A stretch of DNA of 64,000 bases from Phoronis australis (lineage: Eukaryota; Phoronida; Phoronidae): the NCBI GenBank assembly GCA_002633005.1, contig NMRA01000233.1, positions 346,994 to 410,993 of the forward strand. Reading direction: 5' to 3'. Both the position numbers and the translations under genes were made by a program. The notes below the pieces were generated by a model, which saw nothing but the letters and a program-made list of their open reading frames with translations, did no database searches and was not told the origin of the DNA. Below, one piece after another: positions 45,351 through 58,645 of the stretch (its first letter is position 1; each line of letters opens with the position of its first letter).

Positions 45351-48300
45351 ACCAACAGGACAGGATGCTGAATAAATGCGCGGAAAAATATGAGTGCATA
45401 CAGTGTGTAAAACGTTAAACATGGTACCAACAAGAAATGCGTTTTGTATGAATTAGGAGCACTTTCGAGGTGTTTGTGAAATACTGTCTAAAATGGTTTC
45501 AGACACTTAAAAATACTTTTTCTGTTCAAAGTATAACAACATAGTTGGATTTTGAAATGCTCAAAATTCGACACACAATAAAGTATTATAAAATACACGC
45601 CTAACTCACAAAAAGTATTTGAGCGCTAGTGATGATTTCAGTACTTAGTTATTCAAATCAACTGGGTTGGAAATATTGCATTCAATCTTTCTTAACCCAC
45701 TATATATAACAAGTTTTTATAATCTTCTGCGTAGTTGTGTCTTTTTTTGCTCATAAATAATGTTTTTCTATGATTTACCTTCATTATAAACTCTTCTGTT
45801 ACTAATAACATTTTTAACAAAATATCCAAAGCTTGACCCTTATTTCAGTGAAAGTGAATTGAGACATAGTTCTTAAATAAGGGGCTTTGCATGAGAAGAT
45901 ACGTATTTATTTCCAATAATATTAAGAATTCAACGTAGAGTTCGCTCTCAGTCTGTATCAAAGCTAAGATTTGGTTAGTTACGAAAAAAATATTATAAGG
46001 ACGTTAAGTGTTTTCACAAGTTCACAAATGAAGTGAAAACGGAACATAGTTGAGCCCCTATTTGGATCGTTTCATGCAACCGGCCACTGTACAGCCAGCT
46101 ACGCCATAGTAAATTCTTCCAACCGAGAAGTGTTCAGTAACACTGGTGTCTCAATAGAAAAGAAGTGAAATCCCGCCGTATATTTTCAGTGAGATCACGT
46201 GATTTTGCCTAAATTTTGAACTCGATTCTTGGCTGAGTGCCAAAGACGCAGCAATCTCGTGAACGAAGCTAGTGTAATCGCAGACTTCACTTGTAACGCA
46301 CGACGACGTCTTGCGAAGTCTTGTACGCATGAATTTTGCAGGACTGGCGTCTACGGAAAGCACGTGCAACATAAAGCGACAGGAAAAAGAAACCAGCAAC
46401 ATTGCTAATCGCATCGAATCTCGAACTCTATCATTTGACAACATGCTGATCGCAAAGAACACCGCATAAAATTCCCATGCAAGAACGCTGTAGAACAACT
46501 AACATATTGAATCACCTTTGAGCGACAGGGCGCATAATTTCACAACATTAGGCCTACTTCTGTATCAACAAAATGTCAAACTGGTGAATCTCGACTAGGC
46601 TTCACTCTGTAGGCCCAAAACACTCGCGAGAAAAAACTGTGATCAAGTGGTTCGGTGGCAATGCATGAACGTTTTTTCGCTTAGTCTTGATTGATTTTGC
46701 TTTTTCACAAGGGTCTTGTGTTTACAGAACACAACATGGGTTCGATCAACCGTATCGTATAACCTGAAAACGGGTTGAAAATAGAAATGTAAATTGTCTT
46801 CCAACGAAATCACCAGTGTGCCGATGTACAAGCACCACCTTTACTATAAGTTTAATACCAAATACGATGAGCAAAAACAAGTTTTATCACGCGTCAAAAC
46901 GGTTGATATTCAGTGACTGAGCCTGCACCGCGCTAGGCAGTTGCGAAAGTTGTCTAGTATGGCCCGACCCTAAACTAGTACTAGTAGGGGCTATGTGTGT
47001 GTTACCAAGGGCGGAGCCTGAGCCGCCTGTCATGAGTGATAATTATAAAAGTTAATATCAAAGCCAAGCTAACTTACCAATCAAGCAAAATCTTCGCACT
47101 CAGCGACTGCGTGACGGCAAGCTTGCATCGTAGATCATTTCAGAGCCAAACTAATCTCCAAAGGAGACTTTACGGCGGTGATAGTGTACTCGTTGACGCT
47201 TTTTCATCGGAGTTTTCAGCAGAAAACGACCTCTTTTCCGACCCATAACATAAATTTTGAACTAGACTGATAGACTGACTCAAATTGAAAATTCTACTGC
47301 GCATGTTGGACAAGAGATTTTCAATTGTCACTCACTTTGGCAACCATTTTATATGTGTGCAACCAAAACATTAAAAATTGAACTGAAGAATTCGTGTTTA
47401 ATTAAAGTTAGTTTAAAAAAGTCGATCTCATGTAGAAAGAGCATTATTTGGCCTTAGGTTTCGACCAATTTGGTTTGCCTTGAAATCTGTTTTAAGATTT
47501 TTTAACAGAAATGAAGCGGAAAGAGTGAAACGTCAAAAATATACATATAATTGGTTAAATGTATTTTTGGTTACGAGAGAAAGTTACTGTCATATATTTT
47601 TTTTGTTAAATTTCGATTTCTGTTGAAAAACATTTTGCCTTATTTAATAATACAAAACCAATGTTCTTGTAAATGAACATTTTAAAATTTGCTGAGTTGT
47701 CATGTACTTTTCTGTTTTAAGATTCGTTTTATAAGCTAATATTAACAAAAATCAGAAAAGTGTATCATATCACCACCTCATAGGTGTTTGTCTAAAAAGG
47801 TTTCAACTTACCTTGTGGCAACAGTTTATTATCTGCGAACGTCACAGCGGCAAGAGCCTTTTTATGGTGCCACGTGATTTGCTCACTCCAGCCGTTTGAA
47901 CACGGATTACGGTTCGGACTATTGTTGACGTCATGATCGTATCTCAGAAATGGCTGACCGGATTCATACGAAACATTTGGATTATATGATTTATGAACTG
48001 ATTTCCGGAATATTTTTTAGGAATTGTTTTCAAAACGTCCCACTTTTGCATAATTTTCAAGAAAACCTGAAAGATTGAATAATAATTTAGAAAACTATAA
48101 CAGCGTTCATGAGATTAGATTCTGAACATTTATATCAAATGAAATTTGTTTCGGTCTTTTATTCTTATCAAATCAGTCTCAACATTTCATGATAGGGCTT
48201 ATTTTCTACTGACAAGAAGAGCACACAAACCCTCAGCAGATCGGAAAATCGTCGATTCTATTTGGGTTGGCCAACACTGAAACTTTAAAATGCCGGGGCG

Positions 48301-48500
48301 CAGGGAAAAAAATAGACAAAACACGTGTACTACAATGACCATTTCCGTGAGTACATCACAGATCAGCTGTTGGTGCTGGCTCTTCGAAATATGTTAAAAG
48401 TTGCAGCTAAACACGGCGAAATGGAGTTTTTTTATCCTGTACGGCTGATCTCCACCTTGATTGGCAGATCAGCAATCAGATGTCGTAGTGTAGACCTTAC
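45351..48500. other. Intergenic: no supported gene
   Basis: AT-rich. A minus-strand frame at 46498–46151 has an internal hydrophobic stretch that could mimic a signal peptide, but there is no domain or splice support. A repeat segment near 48155–48280 (TTTTATTCTTATCAAATCAGTCTCA) is related to 38975 and 32790. Confidence 0.4.
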
Positions 48501-48735
48501 CATGCGCGCACCCAGCCTAAAAAATGAGGGGGCTTGAATTTTTGAAAATGTGGACCTTTTACTAAGATTCACTGAGTATGTTCCGAGCCATGAATTCGCC
48601 GAATTTTGGTAGTTTCTGCCTTTTCAGTGGAATTTTGTCTCCATGTCTACTTTCTTCGGAGTTCTTGTTTCTCTGAGGCGGACCTTTTCCCCACTCCGCC
48701 AAATGAGCCAAACGAGTCCCATTGGGAGCGCGAAT
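48501..48735 (-). mobile_element. Short inverted-repeat element (MITE-like), copy C
   Basis: Inverted relative of the 7.04 and 25.1 kb copies: CATGCGCGCACCCAGCC at one end, then inverted matches to GGACCTTTTA, GGAATTTTGTCTCCATGTC, TTGTTTCTCTGAGGCGG and CCACTCCGCCAAATGAG. Confidence 0.65.
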
Positions 48736-49559
48736 GCTTCCAGTCTCATATCCTAAGTAGAGGGAGTTTGTGTTCAAGACTAATCATAACGAGACCGGTC
48801 ATTGACTGCGCGCTCTTGCCTTAACTAATGAGCTAAATACTGCATTTAGTTCAAAGTTGCGACCAAACTGCGGGAAGTGAACTACTTTGACTTTGTGCCT
48901 CGATATATGAATGATATGATAAACGCTGTAAATGCTGGCTTAATTTCGTGGTGAATTCAATGACAGAATGACATCACTTCACATTTCAGATTTCACTTCG
49001 GTAAGATTTAGGCTTATTTTCAATGTTCAGTACGGAGTCTTCCATCACTCTTCATGTTTTTCATCTCGAGGCCAAAAAAACGGAAGTGATGAAGACCAGG
49101 GCAATACTAATAGTATAAACATCCACCCCCGCCTCCCACAAGTCACCAATCTTGAGGTCGACGCGATATCACGAGTAGCGTTGGTTCGACTGCCAAATCA
49201 CAACATGCGTCGGATAACCGTAGACTGCGTAAGAATGACGTCCCTGTAACACGTGCTCTCACGCATGCATTATCGCCATTAGTCTTCAAAACATTACTAT
49301 TTACGGATCGAACTGTTGGCCTTGGATGATAATTATTTATCGCACTTCTCGTCAAACAACAGCTGTTCCAAATCCGCCAATACAAAAATACTAAAACCTA
49401 ATCGATCAATAGATAACAAGTGTTGTTAACGTTTTAATCATTTATACTCTAGTTTTAAGATTATAATCAACTTCACACCTGTTGACATAAATGAAAGATC
49501 GATTGTGTCACTTTTGTTTACAACTGTTGGAAAGGGACCCTTAGGTTTAATAATTTCTT

Positions 49560-51150
49560 TGAGTTGTTAACATTTATTGCAATAATATAATTTTTCTCAT
49601 CTGTATTTCTTTTTAAAGAGTCAAAAACCAGGCCATCTTTGGAGAAATATGTCTCCTAATCCATTTTTACAATAATTATATTTTTCGAATGTGAAATAAA
49701 TTTCTAATTATTGTTTGAAAAGTGTTATAGATGGAGATTCTACTTCTACGATATATCGACCGTTTTTGTGTGAATATAATATTCAGCTATTCTTTTCAAA
49801 AAAGACTTAACAAAAGTACAACCTCAAAATAAATGTTCTAAGCTTTCAGATTCATTCCTACAAAAGGTACATCGGTCAGTTGGAGAAATGCCAAAATCTC
49901 ATTAAAAGTTATTTGTTACTAAAATTCTGTGTACAATTCTCATTTGAAACCATCAATATTTTGAAGTACACAAAACAGACGTTTGGAAACCTAACTCCCA
50001 TTCTGTCATTGATCTTGCAAAACCAAAAGTATTTTTCCATTTTTCTAATCATTTTGGTTTTTGAAACAAAGTTGTCAGAAAAATATCACATATATCACGA
50101 GTACCTTTCGAATTTTTCATCAAAGTTTGCCAGAGTTGTGGGATAACTGGTTGAAACACTTTTCCACTTGAAAACGATACTTTTGAAAGTAATTTCAAGC
50201 AGTTTTTTTAGTCGGCAATAGAGTGTAAAAAGGGTTTAAAGTCAAATTTGTCTGCAAAACTGTTGTCGTCAAATAAATCACCTGAATCTTACACCCTTTT
50301 CATTCCAAGTAGGGTAAAATATTGGTTTTCCTCCAATTTGAACCATTGTGTAATGCCATAAGGAATTGACAGTATCCTGTCGTTTTCTTTGACCTCGTTT
50401 AATATCCAACCAAACTCAAATGTTAAAACAAACACATCCTTCCAAAAAGAATTCCCTGTGGACTGGGCTAACATTTTTCCATTGAACATCTTTTCAATGT
50501 CAATTTGACTTGAATTCCACAAAATATCTACCCAGGCCGAATTATTTTGTCCATTTATAATATTTTTTAACCATGTTACTTTAAGACCTTTAATAAAGGA
50601 AACTAAATGAACCATGTTGAGACCACAATTTTACAATTTTGAACCATTGTCTTACGAGAAATTTTATCTTTTTTGTTACTTCAAATAATCTGAAAATTAT
50701 TGTCTCCAGTTGTTTGATAAAATCGTCGTTTGGTGATGGGAGACTTAGAAATACTAAAGATTTCACCACACAAATTTTTCCCAGAACACTGAGGTATCTT
50801 CTGGACCAAGAGCGTAAGATATTCTGAATATCAATAAGTTTTTCATTAAAGCTCAAACCAATCATGTCATCTAGATTTACACTAAATTTAATCCCCAAAG
50901 TCGAAAATTCTGTTTTTGATCATTTTAAAGTTTTTGCGAAATCAGGTATCCAGGTATCATACTTCCTGGTTCCAATCCATATACACTCGGTTTTTCAATA
51001 TTAGGTTTAACACCTGAATACTTAGCAAATTGGTCCAGAAGATCCAGAGTCTTTTTGAGAGATTTGTCAGAACCATCTGTTACAATTGTATCATCGACAT
51101 ACTGTAGAATTTTTACCTCTTTAGTTCCACATCAAAATCCCTCTACTTCA
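49560..51150 (-). pseudogene. L1/Tx1-like LINE ORF2 remnant (3' half)
   Basis: Minus strand, in order: the RT active-site block LQYVDDTIV (near 51101–51090) and DQFAKYSGVKPN; LGIKFS-like block GIKFSVNLDD, then SWSRRYLSVLGKICVVKSL and LPSPND (50898–50590); and MVHLVSFIKGLKVTWLKNII (50615–50289). These are typical of the L1 clade. Several frameshifts; 5' truncated. Confidence 0.85.
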
Positions 51151-51529
51151 TTACTATCTCGAAATCTGTCTAAATAATTTTTTGAAATTTTCTGTTTTCA
51201 ACTTTTGTGTGAACTCAAGATAAGTATCTATTATCTTATAAGTACATAATATCTTGGGTGGATAACAGTCTAATACTAGTTTGCACTTGATGACCACAGA
51301 TTGGCACGAATCTAGGGGTCATCAAGTATGGAGTAAGGCTAGAAACTCATATGCCTAAACATTAATGTACTAACTAACACGTATCTTGAGTTCGCACAAA
51401 GTAGAACGGAAAATGCCAAACATTTTTCGAGATAAATTTCAAGTAAAAGTATTAGTGTTGTTTTCGGTGATGATGGTAGTAGTGTCAACACCACCAGCAA
51501 CAACAGTAGCAGCAGTACCAGAACCAGCT

Positions 51530-51830
51530 TCAATGGCAGCAGCAGCAGTAGCAGCAGCAGTAGCAGGAGTACCACCAGCAGCAGCAGCAGTACCACCACC
51601 AGCAGCAGCGGCAGCAGCAGCAGTACCACCACCAGCAGCAGCGGCAGCAGTATCATCACTAGCAACAGCAGCAGCAGCAGCAGCAGTACCACCACCAGCA
51701 GCAGCGGCAGCAGTACCATCACCAGCAACAGTAGCAGCAGCAGCAGCTGTAGCAACAGCAGCAGCAGCAGCTGTAGCAACAGCAGCAGCAGCAGTTGCAG
51801 TAATAGTAGTAGCTACAGCGGCAGCAATGG
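51530..51830. repeat. Compound (CAG)n/(ACC)n microsatellite
   Basis: About 300 bases of imperfect GCAGCAGCA / AGTACCACCACC. It creates Ala-, Leu- and Cys-rich open frames on both strands that I treat as artefacts. Confidence 0.9.
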
Positions 51831-52799
51831 TTTTCAGCGTTGCATGAACCGAGGCAATGGGCAACGCCTTGTTGGAGCAAGTTCGGTGGCAACCACTGCA
51901 AAACGAGAGAGGTGGGGACAGGGTTTGGGAAGAGAATTGTGAAATTTATGGCTACTGAGGAAAAAAGTTTGATTTTTCTAAGCATCCCAATCCCAGATTT
52001 CAGGCTTGCTACGGACTACAAAAGGTGTAGAACCTTTGGGGGTGCACTTTTTGACAAGTGCCGCTGTGGAGTGAATGTAAAGGTACGTCCTTTGAAATGC
52101 TTGTTACCCGATAATAGTAACAGCAAAGAAAATACAGAGTGAGCTCATTGGAAAGCGCAAAAGGTGATATTAGCAGGGGCGGAGCTGGAAGTTATATTTT
52201 GGAGTTTGTCAAACATAATTTTTCCAATTTACAAAAAAACCTTCGAGGAAGTGAAAGCAGAGATGGTTGATTTTTGCAGGAATGATACTTTTCATTTTGG
52301 CCATGTGTCAATTTCTACCAAACGTAACGTGATTTTTTTCAATCGAAATCAGTAAAAATAGCAGTTCCTCACACCGTAAGTGGAGACGCCCTGATCATGT
52401 TACGTAATCGTCAACCGGCTTCCGTGGTCCCTCACTTTTAACCCCCATCCCCCACGCTATTCGGTTCTGTTAATGAAGCGTTGCGGCCGAAATGCCCGCA
52501 ATATTTTTCATTCCCAGCAATAACACCAGAGGCAGGCAATAAAGACAGCGATTCAGTCACACGTTGCTATTGTGTAACTTGCTAACAGCCCCAACACGGA
52601 CTCGAAGTGGCCACCTCAGCGGTCGCAGTCCAATCTTTTGCCAGTGAAGCTTAAGGCCACTTCGTGGCCGAGTTTAACTGATTAGGTAACCAGTCTCAGT
52701 CACCAAATGGCTGGAAGCCAATTAGTAATTTCATGATTGAATAAAAGAGAAATTTCATCATAACAATTTTTGCATCATTTTATTACTTGTTTTGGACGT

Positions 52800-53320
52800 A
52801 TTGCGACGGCAGTGTTAATCCAAGATACTGAGTAAGTTCACACAAACGAAGTTTTTGAATAAAACACTACCATTTCAACTACACAGCAGCAACATTGTAT
52901 CTTATCAACTTTACAAACCAAGAAGCAATTTTTCTTGCACTAGCTCTGGACCCGGGGTCCAATCTTTTTACAACAAATCGAACTTCAAATTTTGGGATTT
53001 TGTGTTATATTTTTGTGTGAACACGTCTATAAGTTTGTGTTCGAATACATTATGATTTATGCATATGAATTTTAATTCCAGGTACGAGCTTGGTGACGCC
53101 TAGATTCGAAGTACAAACTCGAATGAAACCTCGACATTTCGAGTAAAAATTCAAAAGTTTCGAGATCCAAACTTTAAGCTGCAAAATACGATTAGACAAT
53201 TATTCACTAAAGCCAGTATGTGCTCGAGCATAGAATAGTAAAAACTCATCTTGAGTTCGCAAAAAAGTAGAATAGAAAATATCAAAAACAATGTCGAGTA
53301 AAAAGATTAGAACTCAGGCC
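52800..53320. repeat. Dispersed repeat, copy 2
   Basis: Related to 5740–5990 (GGGTCCAATCTTTTTAC, AAATCGAACTTCAAATTTT, and TCGAG-containing segments). Its end ATCTTGAGTTCGCAAAAAAG also appears at 51382 (TATCTTGAGTTCGCACAAAG). Class unknown. Confidence 0.45.
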
Positions 53321-56300
53321 CTGATGTTATTGAGCCGAATTTATTATTGCACAGAAATGCCTGTTGTGGTTTCAGAAATTGTACCATGGTATCAGCCAAG
53401 TGGTTTGGTTTGCCAGTACAACGACGTCATCTAGTAATTCATTGTCGACCGTTGAGCAAAGGCATCTTGTGTAAGTCTATTAAGGTTCTCAATCAATGAC
53501 TGGCAACACGTTTCATGAAAATACAACGCTTGAGTTAAACCTTCAGTTCTTTTGTTTGCAAAATTTCCCACCTGTGTAAAAGATTTAGCAATCTGGACGA
53601 AAGTAGCGTCTTATATTCAGTTCTAGAGTTGGCGATGTAACTGTTTTGTTTTTCTATTGCATGGTAGCGGCGATTATTATTATAAACATTTCTTTCCGTT
53701 GTTCTGTGGTAAGAGTTTTTATGACCACGCGTATAAACATCACAGCAAAGATAAAACGGTATTTCATCCCCTTTTTCATAAGTGAAGTTGCGCTAACTCG
53801 AGTTGCGCCAAGTACAAAAATACGATAATCGACTTACTCAATAAATGTAAATGTATATTTACCTCTATGGCGAGATTAACTGAGCTCGCCCCCAACACAT
53901 TATAATCCGTTCGTTCATTCATTTGAAGCTTATTACATTACCTCCTACCTTCTGACAGAAAATCTTCGTAAACATTCAGTAAGTAAAGACTGAAACGAGC
54001 TGAGGTGCGAACCTAATCATTAAGAAAGGACCATGATTGCGGCACGAGACTATAACGTCAGTCTTTCACTTGTACGCAGCACACCATACGAAAATATTAA
54101 TTGTGAGGCAAAATACTGCTAAAAACCAGCAATAAACGCATTGGGCAAAATTATCAGAAACGGGGAGAGTCCACATGAAAATATAATTACAAGTTTTTCA
54201 ATGAACCTCTTTGCCTGACTTTTTTCTTTCCTGGCCCAAGTTTTTCTCTCTTTGCCCAACTGTAGCGACATTTATTGGGATGTGTCATACCCCCGAAGTT
54301 ATACCCCTTTATATCGGGAGCACGAATTTCGTTTCAAGATTCAGAGGGATGTATCTGTAAAAAAGTACTTAACATGTGTTTAAGAAACTGCACGATTCTT
54401 CACGATTTATATGAATCGTCACTTCTTAGCTTACTACTTTCAGAGTTGACACCAAATTGAAAATTAGTTAAAGACTAAATGTCACGGATACAAAAGATAC
54501 ATGAAGCACATACCTTTTGCGTCGTTCGTTGTGAGAAATGTATGTTCGTCACCACCATCGTACGCAGAGTCTTTATCTTAAGTCACGTTGGTCATAACTA
54601 CCACAATTTCTTGCGACTTCTCAAACGCTTGGTTCTCGGATCACACACAGAAAATCTTGACCAATCTCGAATAGTCGTCAAGGAACGTGACGAAGAAAGG
54701 TGCTTCTCCAAAGCTCATAGTATGCATACTGTAGGTACACGACGTCACTGTGCACCACTTTCAGCCCCTCCGTGGTCTTAATTTGTCTCTCTGGAAATTG
54801 TTCTCGGCTCTTCTTTCATTCGATACACGCCTAAGCATTGACACCAATTCAGTTTCAGTTGGTTGACGCTCTCAGTCATCCGTGTATCTTCTTTTTGCCT
54901 GAACGTTCAGTTGAAGCAAATTCTTCATTTGTTATCCGGTTGCCTCCATCTGACCGTCTAGACTCTTGAAGCAACAATTGCTATATTCAAATTCAACATC
55001 AGATTTTTGTTGGTAGCCACTTCCTACACAGAGAAGCCTACAAGATTCTACCTCTCACATTTTGGAAATTACGTGTCTGAAGTTTCTGGTGGTTTTGCTG
55101 AATCCGATATGCACAGGCTATTCTAACAAAAAATTCGAACCGCCAAAACCACGACAAACATTCGAATTGGAGTTCAACAAGCCTATGCAAGCGCATCCGT
55201 GATATAATAGGGTACCGTAAACGCCACCAAGAAGAAAAATGTCACTTGGCTACAACAGATCAAAACGAGGCTCATTAGAAGCAGCAGGGCAGTTACGATA
55301 TCAAAGTACGAGGCAGAGCAGAGGAAACAAAGCGATCGTGTTCTATTGCGAAAAGTGGGGTTTGGTGGGAAGCACAAAATCGAGATCCAGATGGAAAACA
55401 CGGTTGATCGATTGCAAAAACAATTTAATCCTGACGCCTCTTTTTTCGACGTTACTGGAAGAGAGTGGACTCTGCATCGAAATTTACTTTTCTCAATTGG
55501 CTCAATCTTTTAAAGACGATCGTGTTGATGACGATAGTTGCAAACCGGAAAAATCGTTCATATCGACTTTCAGTGTCGTTGTGTGACCCAATGATGAAGT
55601 GTTCTAGATGAGTAATGATCCCTCTCTAGGAAAGTATTAAGTATAAAATAGTATGTGACACAGCAAGTTTTGTGTGAAAAATCGAAGAAACATTCCTTTA
55701 TTCCTTTTTAAGTTCTAATATTCTGGCGCATGCTCAGTTGTCTTGTCAGGTACAAGTAACATTAGTTTTGGTCTTCAATAAGACACGTGGCTTTCGTATC
55801 AGCTTTTGGTTCACCTTGTAACAGAATCCTTGTGGTATACGGTGAAACTTAAAATACACTTCACGAAGAACATATGCCTCATCGTGTTCTGAAAACATCC
55901 TCGATGTGCCGGTAATTAAGGTTAAGCGACGAAATAGGAACAAACTGGGAGCTGCTTCAATTTATCGGTTTTTTAAGGTATACCTAGGTGAACAGATGAA
56001 TAGAGCTTTTGTAAGATACGGAGCGAGATGGATTTTGTCCAACTTCCCGTGGCGACACGATGCTATGATTTTACTGCGCAGTGGGAATTCACCTAATGCT
56101 AATAAGACCTAACGCTGGTTATGAAACAACATGGCTATTTGTACTAGTTTGCCAATCCGCTATAATTCCTCCCTGAAGCAGTGTGATGGATCGAGATTAA
56201 GCCTTATCTAAAACAGAGGGAATTTCATTCAAGACCCAACAGAGGTCGCGCCAATACTGTTTCACTGGAAATGCAGAAAGCTTGGAGACCGCTAGTAGAA

Positions 56301-57666
56301 CATCTTCTGTAGGAGGAGGGGACAGTTGTGATCCCCCCAACGTTTTAACTAGGTACGTAACGCTGAAAAATTTTAATTAGTCATACACATGGACCTGCAT
56401 GGATGAATCATGATCTTAATGCTACCACTATGCAGCTTGTCAGAAATATGTGCACCTATGAAAACAGAACGCTGCAACTGACCAAAAACTTTTTTTAGAG
56501 TTTTAATTTGTTATAAGTTCTGACAATTATTCAAGTTTTGACTTGTTGGATGTCTCAGTGGACACAGAGTAGTACACCTCATGCTCCAAATTGGGGGTTC
56601 CCGTAAATTGTTTCAAAGATACTATTGTTGATCGCAAACGACTTTTGAAGAAGGCCAGATGACACATTTTTGGTGGCTGAGTGGGCAAGACCTTCACGGA
56701 TATATTGCACACCTTTCTGAAGCCCTGTGATTTGTTTTGATAGTGAATTAGGGTGAGTGTGGTATGAGTCGAAAGAAACTAATCCAGAATTTGAGGTCCG
56801 TTTTTGTCTTACCTATTCTTGCTACTTGGTTCACAATTCCTACTTTATCATACTTTTTGTTAATAAAATACCACACCCCATGTCATATCTCTTCACTTGA
56901 AATATATTGAAAACCTAAATTCATCAGTTGTTAAGTATGGAAATCAAAACGGTCCAGGTATCTGTAATTTAAGGTAGTTTAATATTCTAACACTAGGTGA
57001 CGGTGTGGTTTTTAAAAAAGATTATATTTACGGCTATTTAATTTCTTTTGTTCGTTAAACTTTTTCAATGTGACCAACATTGCTTCAATGTATCTGAGAC
57101 CATATATTTATCAATAATGTCGCATTGTACACGAAATCCAAAATTTAACATTTTGTCATTTTTCATTAGGTCAAATTGCACGGAAATGTGCAACGTAAGA
57201 CGAGAAAGCTTTCTATATCTGAAAAGCTCACTTATGAATAAGGTGTGGTACAACAAAATAAAAATTCCAGGTGAAAATACGAAACCCTCTTTGAAGCTTC
57301 TACAGCTCAGGGTCCTCTGACTATTTGTGTTACGGGGAGATTTTATGTAGGATGAACATGTCATTTCTTTCATTTAGATTATGTTACAGATACAATACAA
57401 CTTGGGTTAACTATGTGCATAAGAATAATATTGTATGAGAAGTATTAATTATGTATATAGTGGTTGTTGTGTAATTAATTAATGTATTGGCTGTTTACCG
57501 TAATTTGTTGCTTCCTATGAGTACATAGGAAATGAATCAGCATGTTTGTCTCTGACCATGTGCTTATGATATGCCCGCAGAATTATGTAACTTTAAATTC
57601 ACCGGAATTGGTCAACTTTGGGCGAGCCATTTCTGTCAACAATACTCTTGTTATTATTCATTAGAA
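53321..57666. other. Intergenic: no supported gene
   Basis: Open frames up to 115 codons (for example plus 55239–55586) have no recognisable domain, and no exon series with matching phases was found on either strand. Confidence 0.45.
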
Positions 57667-57734
57667 AGTACTTCAGTTTCAACTTTAATATCATACATGC
57701 ATATACATGTAGTTGATGCTTGCACCGGCGTTAA
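57667..57734. repeat. Fragment of the 39.2 kb fold-back family flanking a transposon
   Basis: CAGTTTCAACTTTAATATCATACATGC and onward through ACATGTAGTT...GC TTG.ACCGGCGTTAA matches the reverse complement of about 39230–39290. It ends at the TTAA where Kolobok-like element 2 begins. Confidence 0.75.
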
Positions 57735-57894
57735 AGGAGAATGCCACCCGATTTAATTAGTCTTGTTTACCGTCTTAATGGGTCTATATCCACATCACAT
57801 CGTATACGGTCGATCTTACCTCGCCGAGAGGTGTCGCGTTAACCTGTGAGGAAGGTGAGAAACGACGTAGCGACGTCAGTGGTTCTTCTGCAGA

Positions 57895-58143
57895 GTGAGT
57901 GCCGCTATGGTGTGGTGTATCGTTCCCGCTTGTGCGAACTATGAAGCTGCGAGGGAAGCGGGTATATCGTTTTTTCGATTTACTCGAGAGTCCATAATGC
58001 TTCGGAAGTGGCTCGTGGTAGTGAAGAAGGAAAAGTACGCTGTTAATACCAAGTATGAGGCTCTGAAACTTCTCCGTGTCTGTCAGTGGCCTGCATTTCG
58101 GTTGTATCAGTTTTTGGTTATGGAGAATTGTAGTTGGCCATGA
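57895..58143 (+). pseudogene. THAP-domain remnant of element 2
   Basis: MVWCIVPACANY gives the C-x4-C pair, SFFRFTRE and RKWLVVVKKEKY give the conserved Phe/Trp region, but where CxxHF is expected it reads VCQWPAF. The zinc site is thus incomplete and the frame ends soon after. Probably decayed by a small deletion. Confidence 0.7.
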
Positions 58144-58645
58144 AAACATACAAGTAATTCAAGGCGTGAAAACATAATGTTTTATTTAACCTGTTTGATG
58201 ACTGACTCGTTCGTGAGGCTTTTGTTTGGTCCTCTGGGTGTATGATGTTTTCTCCAGTCAGTCTTTTTCTCAGCCCTAAAAACGTCGTAAGCACACCTCT
58301 GTTTCGATGGTCCGTGAGACACATCTGCATTTCTCCAAGAAGGCGTTTCACTTGCGAAATTTCGTGGCAGCAAACGCAAGCGTCAGTTGCTTCCATTATC
58401 GTGCATTTAGCTCACTGATACCATGACAAGTTATTCAAACGGTTTTCGGAACTATTCATATGTCCCGTTGTCTGTTCACGTTCACGGAACCTCTCAATTA
58501 TTTCTTGATCAGTGTATTCCGGCTCGAAATGATAGACTGTGAAACCTAACGATCGACATGTGAAGTCTTCGTCGGATGAGCACTCGTCTAAGTCGCGATT
58601 GGGAGTTGCCACGTTGACGTTTAGTTGTTGCGCGTTCTGTTTCAA
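58118..58645 (-). pseudogene. P2X7 C-terminal (ballast/ZCD)-like protein of element 2, broken by one stop
   Basis: Acidic N-terminus (LDECSSDEDF), then VYHFEPEYTDQEIIERF, then NNLSWYQ, stop TGA at 58414–58412, and in the same frame AKCTIMEATDACVCCHEI and CLTDHRN. The spacing W-x-x-C-x-x-C-x-x-M...C-x-CC-x-E and the TDH motif recall the zinc-coordinating C-terminal domain of P2X7 receptors, of which stand-alone versions are known in invertebrates. The stop sits where a cysteine would fall (TGT/TGC to TGA). Sequence after TDH is poorly conserved, perhaps frameshifted. Confidence 0.6.

Noticed and set aside
46151-46498. 115-codon minus-strand frame with a signal-peptide-like hydrophobic stretch
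   Set aside because: Only the hydrophobic stretch supports it; no domain, no convincing second exon, and the start is ambiguous.
51339-51864. Long Ala-, Leu- and Cys-rich open frames on both strands
   Set aside because: They are translations of a CAG/ACC microsatellite in different frames; no domain, start context or exon support.
55239-55586. 115-codon plus-strand frame
   Set aside because: No family recognised and overlapped by a hydrophobic frame on the opposite strand; not separable from chance.
58412-58414. In-frame TGA read as selenocysteine
   Set aside because: The position fits an ordinary zinc-binding cysteine, other defects (a broken THAP finger) show the element is decaying, and I see no SECIS-like structure.
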